A stretch of DNA of 64,000 nt from Thozetella sp. PMI_491 (Eukaryota > Ascomycota > Sordariomycetes > Chaetosphaeriales > Chaetosphaeriaceae). The stretch is taken from contig MU270037.1 in NCBI GenBank assembly GCA_021432635.1, positions 764,047-828,046 on the forward strand. The letters run 5' to 3'. The notes beneath the pieces were generated by a model. It worked only from the letters and a program-made list of their open reading frames with translations. It ran no database searches and was not told the DNA's origin. The position numbers were made by a program, and so were the translations under genes. This document shows, one piece after another, positions 56,636 to 64,000 of the stretch (its first letter is position 1; every line of letters begins with the position of its first letter).

Positions 56636-58696
56636 TAGTCCAGCACGCGCAGGGTCTCGGCAAGACAACGGCGGCCGGCCACGTGCCTCATCCCGCCATA
56701 GCCATCGCCGAGCAGCGCCTTCCTTTACCAGCCAGTTCCCCTGGGAATGTCGCGGATATGATCTCGTAAAATGGCATGCCGAGTAGCGGTAGGAGTGGTA
56801 GGCAGGCGTCTTTGCATTGCCAAGCATTGGGCTTCTGAAGCGCAGCTAGGCGCTAGGGGTCGGCGATAGGCCTTCCAGAATTGGCTTCAGATCTCGAGCT
56901 CCGAGGCGTCTGCCGATGTCGTGTTGTGTATTACAGTTAAATATGTCACACAGGGAGAAACTGAGTCTTAGAGCCTTTAGTAGATGTGATTCCATGGCCT
57001 TGTGTCTGTTCCACGACAATTACACAGAGTCTCTGTCTCTATCACTCGCGGTACCTGGATGTCGTTACTTGGAACTGCATGTCTAAATAGGTACCGCACT
57101 GGCTGGGGGACAAGATGATCCCTTAAGGAGACTTTTGCACATCCTCCTCGCAGGAAAAAAAAAAAGTACTCCGCATTGTAGGGTTACTGCTTGTTGCAAC
57201 ACTGCTACCTCTACCCATTGAAGCACTTCGCCTGTAGCACCTACCTTGGGACCAGCTATCACGGCAGCTGCCCAATTTGGACACACAAACATGATTCATT
57301 GCGCGCCAGGACTACTTCACAACTCGTCTCGTAACTACCACTACGTTACGCAACTGGCGGTAAAGTGCATTTTTCATGATTTCACCAGATGCCTAGGCAC
57401 AGAGTATAGTATGCTAGTAACAGCCCAGCAACAACAACAACATTTGGGTCGCTGCGCTGCTGACAGCTAATTACTTCGCCCCAGGGCGAGCCGTGCAAAT
57501 GCACCAAACTTGGGGAGGCGCCCTAGGCTATGTGGTACTATTATCGGTCTGGAGGATCTTACGGAGGGTAGGCAGCATTTGTCCCCAGACGAGTTTATTT
57601 TGTAACCAGGCGGGCCTCATCAGATGATGCCCCAACTCTAAGCCCCTCGAGGTTAGCAACAGGAGGGAAGGTACTGTAAAGTCGTCAGGTGCGCCGAAGT
57701 CTCGCCGCGAGCGCAATGGCAATTCTCTCGTCTGGCGAGGCTCGCGGTTGTTGGACATCTGCAATGCTACACGCCTGCACGCACAAGGGCCAGCGTGACT
57801 ACCGCTTCCCCGGGCAACGCTTTGTGAGGCTTGCCCTCCTCCTGCAGCAATTTAGGTTGTGCGGGGTGGATGACTCTCCACCCCGTCTCATGACATCAGG
57901 AGGGAGGTCGAAACGCCGGATTCCTGTTCGCAGCAAAGCGACTGGTAGCAGCGGGTAAACGGGGATGATGGGTGGTGGGCCAAATACCTAAGGTACTTTG
58001 GACAATCAATCGTGAAGAGCACGGCACTCGGGTGCACTGTAGAGGGGGATGGAGCACTGCCGCTTTCCGCTTTCTTGGAGGCTACTAAAAGTGTGTTACC
58101 CTGGACAGGCCAACTCTAGGCACCAAAGTTTAGGTGATGATGCTCGGTCTGTCTTAGTCGCCATCCAATGCCTCGATCCAAATTTCGGCCGGTTCACGAG
58201 CCCCCTTCCTCGCATTGCGGGGCGCCAAGCGGGGAACCCCCGAGCAAGAGCAGGGCTTAGGCCATCTCCTTCTGTCGTTATCCCCTCCCGAAGAAAAGGA
58301 TTTGGGACTCCCGGATCCTGCTCGTTCGGATTTGGTCCCCGTAGGTGACATCAACGCCCGCACTCGACGGCTCTAGCGGACATTAGCGGGTGGCAACCGT
58401 ACAGCAGATACTACCAACGCTGCTACTACGGTAGCCAAGAAACCAGCCCCGGGTGAGACAGCTCACAGCACCGGGGTCAGGCCGGCTCGAACCGCCCTCC
58501 TAAGGCTTCCGTATTTCGACGGCCCTGCTCGTCGGCTGCAACCCTCGGTGCTCCGTATAAGAAAGCCCGTACTTCCTCGTCAGGTCCTCGCGACGGGAGC
58601 GGGGACATTGGGTTCGTCACACTCCCACAGCCGCCCCGTAACACCCAACCCGAGGTGGAAGCTAGCACTCGGCTGACACTGAGAAACGCGGTCAAG
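56636..58696. other. Intergenic, no gene seen
   Basis: 2 kb of mixed sequence, AT-rich around 56,930-57,060 and 57,250-57,470, with a CAA/ACA microsatellite near 57,428-57,441. No coding signal. Confidence 0.5.
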
Positions 58697-60240
58697 ATGC
58701 GCTCAATGCTTATGAACCAGGTTATCATGTCCCTCCCCATGACGGGGCTGGGCGCATTGCTGATGGGACGCGGGCTGCCCAACTACACAACCTCAGAAGC
58801 TGGCAATCCCTTCGCGTCTGGCTGGGTAAGGGCCCGATTCACCCCCTAGATACCTCGAATTCATGTTGCTGACAGTCAGTTCCCAAGTACGCCGACCCAG
58901 ACAACGAGTTTTACAACGGGGAGTACTGGGTGTTTCCGACCTCGTCGTTGACGTATGACGAGCAGACCTACCTGGATGCCTTCTCGTCGCCGGATCTTGT
59001 GCACTGGACCAAGCATCCCAACATCCTGACCACGGCGAACTTCCCGTGGGCAACGCGCGCGGTGTGGGCACCCGCGCCCATCTCCCGCAATGGCAAGTAT
59101 TATATCTACTTCGGCGCCAACGACATCCAAACCAATGACGAGCTGGGCGGCATCGGCGTCGGCATCGCAGATCGGCCCGAAGGCCCCTACCAGGATGCCA
59201 TTGGCGGGCCCTTGATCGGCCAGTACTACAATGGCGCCCAGCCCATCGACCAGGATGTCTTCATCGACGACGACGGGCAGGCGTACATCTATTACGGTGG
59301 CCACGGGCACTGCAACGTGGCCAAGCTGAATGCCGACATGATCAGCATCGGCACCTTCGACGACGGCACCCAGTACAAGGAGATCACGCCGACAAACTAC
59401 GTCGAGGGCGCCCAGATGATCAAGCGCAACGGCATCTACTATCTCATGTGGTCCGAGGGCGGTTGGACAGGTCCCGACTATGCCGTGAGCTATGCCATGT
59501 CCACCAGCCCTCTTGGGCCGTTCAACCGGGTGGCGAAGATTCTGCAGCAAGACTCGGCGGTCGCCAGGGGCTCTGGCCACAACGGTGTCATCCGCGTGCC
59601 CGGGACCGAAATCTACTACATCGTGTATCACCGCCGCCCGCTAAGCGAGACGGACGGGAACCACCGCGTCATCTGCTACGACCGCATGTACTTCAACGAT
59701 GACGGCACCATCAAGAACGTCGAGATGCTGGTCAAGGACAACTTTGAGGACGGCGGCATGATCGCGTGGAAGACCTATGGCGGCTCCTTTGGCGTCAGCA
59801 ATGGCCAGCTCCGCACGGGCTCGTCCCTGGGCGGCAAGGCGCTCCTCGACACCAACTTCACGGACCTAGTCTACGACGCGGACGTCACCATCAACTCAGG
59901 CAGCGGCGACGCGGGTGTCGTCTTCCGGACCACCAACCCGAGCACGGGGACGGACTCGTACAACGGGTACTACGCCGGCATCAAGACCGACGGCAAAGTG
60001 GTGCTCGGCGCGGCCAATGGGGGCTGGAGGCAGCTGGCCATCGCCGACATGGCCATCACGACCGGCACACAGTACCACCTGCGCGTCCAGGCCGTGGGAA
60101 GCCAGATCCAGGTGTTCGTCAACGACCTCAGCACGCCCAAGATCTCCATCACCGACTCGACCTACTCGAGCGGCAGCGACGGCGTGCGCGTGTATGCGGT
60201 CGACGCATCCTTCGACAACATTTCCGTCGCCAAGGCATAG
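58697..60240 (+). CDS. GH43-family glycosidase with C-terminal beta-sandwich domain
   Basis: Two exons, 58697-58825 and 58876-60240 (50-nt intron), giving 497 aa. The five-blade GH43 domain spans about 44-328. The base Asp50 is in KYADPDN, the pKa-modulating Asp region in PIDQDVFIDDDG (about 168-170), and the likely acid Glu220 in NYVEGAQMIKRNG. A GSGHNGV segment and YYIVYHRR complete the fold. The C-terminal part (about 330-497) is a concanavalin-like sandwich, starting DNFEDGGMIAW, with INSGSGDAGVVFR and YAGIKTDGKVVLG, found in glycan-binding/3-keto-disaccharide-type modules. Probable target: arabinan, xylan or galactan side chains. The N-terminus MRSMLMNQVIMSLPMTGLGA is hydrophobic but has no clean signal cleavage site, so secretion or the exact first exon is uncertain. 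Confidence 0.85.
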
Positions 60241-61510
60241 GCGGGCCGGTCCGGTCCCGGAAGGGAAAAGAGGCCATGTATGCACCTCGGCCGAGGAAAG
60301 CTGCCGCAGACAGGATCCTGTATATATGGAAGCATATTTGCTTAATTCGGGAAGACTAGACGCACGTTGGTCTCCTCTCGTTCCCAGAGGAGCCAATCGC
60401 CCCCACGAGGCCACCATCTCGTGGCGCATAGCCAACTCCCTCGGCGGATTTTGTATATACGAGTTGGTTCGCGTGCATACATACATAAGGTACACTTGCA
60501 GTGCTTATCCTGTAGGGAAATGTCCCCAGGATATAATACCTAACAGACGTGATCAGACGGGCGGCGGCAGATATTGGGGGGAAAGGGTAGGGGGGGGGTT
60601 TGGACAATGGTGATACACTTCAACGTTGCAGAGGCTATATCATTTTCAAGAAGCAAAAGTATTTCCAACACGTTTCACCATCCCATTCATCGTTCTTTGC
60701 AGCCAACAGGTTCCGGACCGGTAGCTGTTCCCCCCAATCATACGACAGCGCAGGGAAGGTAAGGTGTCTACCGCAGGGGTGTGCAGGTATGTACCTCCAG
60801 TACAGTACCTACCTGTACTTCTAAGTACCAACCTATACGTTACACAGTTGTAAAAAGAAAGAGGAAAAAGAAAAAAAGAAGAAAATGATTGGGGGCTCAT
60901 GTGACTGACTACCAGCTGACCGACAGGAAGGATGAAGAACGAGCTCGTTCACGCCGACCGGGCGTTTGAAACGGTCAGCAAGAAAGCGCAGTCAGAGAGA
61001 GGCTCGGAATGCCTCTCTTCCATTCCACAACGTGCCAGGGCTGTCTGGTATAAATAATCATATTGCTTTACTCCGGAGAGCGCATCCAGGCCATGGGGAG
61101 CAAATCGAGCGCTGCCACACCCTCTCCGTTTTAGCCGACGGGATCTGATACGCTAAAAGGGCTAAGCGAGTGCGGTGCAGCAGCTACCCCTGCGACTCCC
61201 GGCTGGGGCGTTCAAACCTCGCAGCCAGAAGACCTTGACGCGCGGTCGTCGCGTCAAATCGACAATTGAGAGCTTTGACCAGCTAAGCCCAGGCAGAGCA
61301 ACAAAAAGCAAACTCACCCCCCCTCTCCCTCCCAAAGAAGAGGGAAAAAAAATTCACCATTAATTCCACGCACCCGGAATCCCCTGTGAACTGCCTCGCT
61401 GCGCGTTTTCACGCCTGCCGAATACACGTCTCCGTCTTTTTTGCTGGCAAATACTCTCGTCGGGATTTTTTCCAGAAAATTTTTACGAGCAGGACGCATT
61501 GCGGAATCCC
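60241..61510. other. Intergenic, no gene seen
   Basis: 3' flank of the GH43 gene, a 9-G run at 60590-60598, an A/G-rich stretch near 60,850-60,890, then a pyrimidine-rich leader before the AT-hook gene. No other gene seen. Confidence 0.5.
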
Positions 61511-62252
61511 ATGGCTCCCACTGCACCCGAGGGCGTCAAGCGCGGCCGCGGCCGCCCGCGCAAGGATCCCTCGGAGCTCAAGGCGAAGCCGTACCAGCCC
61601 ACCGGCCGTCCGCGCGGCCGTCCCAAGGGCAGCAGTGGCGTCAAGAAGACTCCCAAGCCGGCAAAGACGCCTTCAGCACCTGTACTGAACCCCGACGGCA
61701 CGCCCCGCCGCGGCCGAGGTCGCCCTCGCAAGTCCGACATCCTCGCCGCCGCTGCCGAAGGGACCGCATCTGCGACCGCCACGCCGAAGCAAGCTAGGCG
61801 CAAGTCAGGCGGCACCGATGGGAAGACCAGCGCGAAGAAGGGCGCCACCACGCCGGCCAAGGGCGGACCCAAGGCTGCTCGTGGCGCGGCCGCTGCCGCC
61901 CCGCCCCCAGACGACGATGCGGAGGACGACGATGCTGAGAAGGATAGCGATGCTGATGCCGAGGGTGAGTGAACCTGGCGCGCGTGTCGAGCTGTCAGGG
62001 ACCGCAAAGTTAGTATCCCCTGGTTCCGTGGCCTGCTTGGAGACGCCTCATGACCGACTGCTAACATATCTTTGTCTCTCCCCAGGTGCTGCTGCCGATG
62101 GCGCTAAACATACACCAGACCGCGAGCCTGGCAGCGACGACGAGGCGAGAAACTCTGGGATGGGGACGCCGTCCGGATTCTGGAGACAAAGCCTAGCCAA
62201 CGTGCGTCACCTCTTGACAGGCGGCCGAGGCGGGATTCCTGAGGGCGGGTAG
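61511..62252 (+). CDS. AT-hook DNA-binding protein (HMGA-like)
   Basis: Two exons, 61511-61964 and 62086-62252 (121-nt intron with GTGAGT donor and CTAAC branch point), giving 206 aa. Three AT-hooks are visible: RGRGRPRK at 11-18, TGRPRGRPKG at 31-40 and RRGRGRPRKS at 66-75. Each has the GRP core that inserts in the minor groove of AT-rich DNA. Between and after them are Lys/Ala/Thr/Pro-rich linkers, then an acidic patch (about 134-151, DDDAEDDDAEKDSDADAE). The second exon supplies a short tail with TPSGFWRQSLANVRHLL. Nuclear architectural chromatin protein, disordered throughout. The start is the ATG at 61511, after a leader with a T-rich run. Confidence 0.85.
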
Positions 62253-62966
62253 GAGCCGTTCGCTGAGGACGGTTGGTAAAGGGGTGGTAATTATGTGCTT
62301 GGGCTAGTGGCGTTTGGTTTCTTTATTTCCCTGGGTTGGTAACAGTGGGATGGATGATGCTCAGTGATAACCCTGTTACGATGGGGAGGAGTTGCCCGGA
62401 ATGACGCTTAGGACCCCTGAACTGGCTCACTTTTGGACCTGTGCTTCGTGTTACGCGTCGGTGCTCGACGAGCCTCCTAGACGGATGTATGTTATTCTTG
62501 CCATGGACATGTCCAGACTTATATCTAGAGGACTCGCTATAGTCCAGATTCTCGCCGATGCCTGCTCCACCCTCCACCGTCCACCATTGCGAACAAGACC
62601 GCACTTATATCACCGGCGGCATTGCAATCCATCGTTCCCAGCTACGTAGGGCAAGGATCACGACGAGTATAAGACCAGCATGTTTCCTATCTACTAGCTC
62701 ATGAGGATGCGGGTATCTAAAGGCACGCTACGCGAATGTCCCATTAATACCCAGAAGCGCCGCATTTCCAACAAGACACCGACGTTGTAGTGATGTGTCC
62801 CAGCCCATGCTCCACCACGTGATGAACAGCCGCAACACCTCATTCAGGTCATAACAAACAGAGCTCCTTCATTTGCCAGGTAAAGGCCTGGATTGGAATT
62901 CGTCATCATCTCCACAGCTCCGCCACGCTTGCCACTGCCTGTTCTCGTTACTTCGTTCGCATCAAC
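62253..62966. other. Intergenic between convergent genes
   Basis: 3'-to-3' region between the AT-hook gene (+) and the partial gene (-). No gene seen. Confidence 0.5.
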
Positions 62967-64000
62967 TCACTCGTCCGTCTCCGGCTCTGATTTCACCTTC
63001 CTTAGCTCATGAACGAAACGATAGCCCTTCCGCGGCTTCTTGCTGACAGCGGCAGCCCCTGCCGCCTCTTCATTACGGGTCTCCGTCGTCTTAGTAGGTT
63101 GTCTGGTCGCACTGGGCAGAATTTGCCGAAGAGCGGAGGACTGCGGACTGGCTAGCGATGCCTGATCCTCATCAGTAGGTGAGTGTTGCTGTCCGGAGTC
63201 CGGTGGACTCGATCGACCTGCACCACCTTTCTTTTTCGTAGAACTTCCTTCTCCGCTCGCTTCCCTAACTGCAAGTGCCCTCACAGTTGGCACCTTGACA
63301 TTAAGTTCCTTCCAGGTCGCATTCCGCATTTTTTCTTGCGTGAGCGAAGGGGACCACTCCAGATTCGCGTGGAAGCTTGGGAAGGTTGGTGTCAGAGGCA
63401 GGTGTGGGCCCAAAGTAGGGCTCTGCTGGGTTGGAGACTCCGCCTTGACGCTAGGGTCGGGCCGTGGCTGCAAAGGAGGAAGCGGGGAGCCGAGGATTGG
63501 GGTCTGCGGCGTCGGTAATGGTGATATTTCTAGCCCCGAGTTCGATCTGCGGTGAGTTGGTACAGGTATTGGCATGGGGAGATGATCTGACCCGGGGGCC
63601 GAGTTGGGGCGTGGCAGCATCGCTGGCGGAGACGGCGCTGCGATGGGACCCGGCTGTGAGTACGGTGCGCCAGTTGTTGCTCGCGGGGGTGAGAAGGGGT
63701 TGGAAGGTGCCGGTCTCGGCGGAGTTAATGATCCCAGCCTAGGGAGCGGTGGCACTGGCGACCACTCCGGCGCCGATCCTCGCCGGTGGGTTGGCATCGG
63801 TAGGGGGCCGGTCGCCGGGCTGAGCTGGATGCGAGTGTTTGTTGGTGGCCACTCAGGAGCCCATGCCGGCTTGGTGTCATATAAAGCTTCACAGACTTCT
63901 CTATCTCCATCACGAATCATCTTATTCAAGATAGCCATGATCCAATCCTTCCCCTTGGCGTATTGCCTCTGACTGGTATAGTCCGCAGGTGTGGCCGTCT
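62967..64000 (-). CDS. Proline/serine-rich protein, 5' end beyond the window
   Basis: 343 residues visible on the minus strand, open to the window edge at 64000, so the start lies outside. The earliest visible part (TPADYTSQRQYAKGKDWIMA, then ILNKMIRDGDREVCEALYDT) looks folded and helical. It is followed by a long disordered stretch with repeated THRR(G/S)-x-S and PLP/PTPQTP motifs, possibly kinase or SH3/14-3-3 target sites. A short conserved-looking block EKMRNATWKELNVKVPTVRA comes next, and the tail is basic, ending GYRFVHELRKVKSEPETDE. I do not recognise the family. KPRKGYRF and KSEPE suggest a nuclear, possibly SUMOylated, protein. The ATG at 63938 is internal, not the start. Confidence 0.7.
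   Translation of the reverse strand, partial: TATPADYTSQRQYAKGKDWIMAILNKMIRDGDREVCEALYDTKPAWAPEWPPTNTRIQLSPATGPLPMPTHRRGSAPEWSPVPPLPRLGSLTPPRPAPSNPFSPPRATTGAPYSQPGPIAAPSPPAMLPRPNSAPGSDHLPMPIPVPTHRRSNSGLEISPLPTPQTPILGSPLPPLQPRPDPSVKAESPTQQSPTLGPHLPLTPTFPSFHANLEWSPSLTQEKMRNATWKELNVKVPTVRALAVREASGEGSSTKKKGGAGRSSPPDSGQQHSPTDEDQASLASPQSSALRQILPSATRQPTKTTETRNEEAAGAAAVSKKPRKGYRFVHELRKVKSEPETDE

Noticed and set aside
58483-58560. Second tRNA-like B-box on the minus strand
   Set aside because: Acceptor and anticodon stems do not form; isolated 10-bp match.

Overview
This window looks like nuclear DNA of a filamentous ascomycete (Pezizomycotina, most likely a Sordariomycete). The evidence is GC-rich genes split by short GT-AG introns of about 50-120 nt, many with a CTAAC-like branch point; fungal-type proteins (SCAP, Mediator Med5, UapA-type permease, Irc22/TRAP-alpha family); long pyrimidine-rich leaders; and a decayed PKS-NRPS gene whose in-frame TAG codons resemble repeat-induced point mutation (RIP). 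Exon boundaries below were worked out by hand from splice sites and reading-frame continuity.

Layout. 1-5 kb: SCAP, the sterol sensor of the SREBP pathway, with a first exon of only 32 nt. 5-11.5 kb: gene-poor and pyrimidine-rich, with one small cysteine-containing reading frame. 11.5-15 kb: a divergent 14-3-3-like protein and a Myb/SANT-like nuclear protein. 16-20.8 kb: a decayed island with a PKS-NRPS relic (KR, ACP edge and condensation-domain fragments) and a multi-pass membrane protein interrupted by a TGA. 21.6-24.8 kb: a DUF4202 protein and a single-pass cell-surface protein. 27.2-30.6 kb: Mediator subunit 5 in five exons. 31.7-32.6 kb: a conserved fungal protein of unknown function. 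32.6-38.3 kb: 5.7 kb with almost no coding signal.

38-60 kb is metabolic: a LigB/DODA-type extradiol dioxygenase; an aldehyde-dehydrogenase-fold protein that has lost its catalytic residues but kept a C-terminal membrane anchor; a small orphan; an S15/CocE hydrolase; a fumarylacetoacetase-like protein; Irc22/TRAP-alpha; a 2-oxoglutarate/Fe(II) oxygenase; a UapA-type nucleobase permease; an amidohydrolase diverging from the permease; and a GH43 glycosidase fused to a beta-sandwich domain. The oxygenase, permease and amidohydrolase may form a small heterocycle or nucleobase catabolic group. The dioxygenase, S15 hydrolase and fumarylacetoacetase-like protein could serve ring-cleavage catabolism. 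Both groupings are inferred from neighbourhood only.

61.5-64 kb: an AT-hook chromatin protein and the 3' part of a proline/serine-rich protein that runs off the window end. No rRNA, convincing tRNA, CRISPR array or intact transposon was seen.
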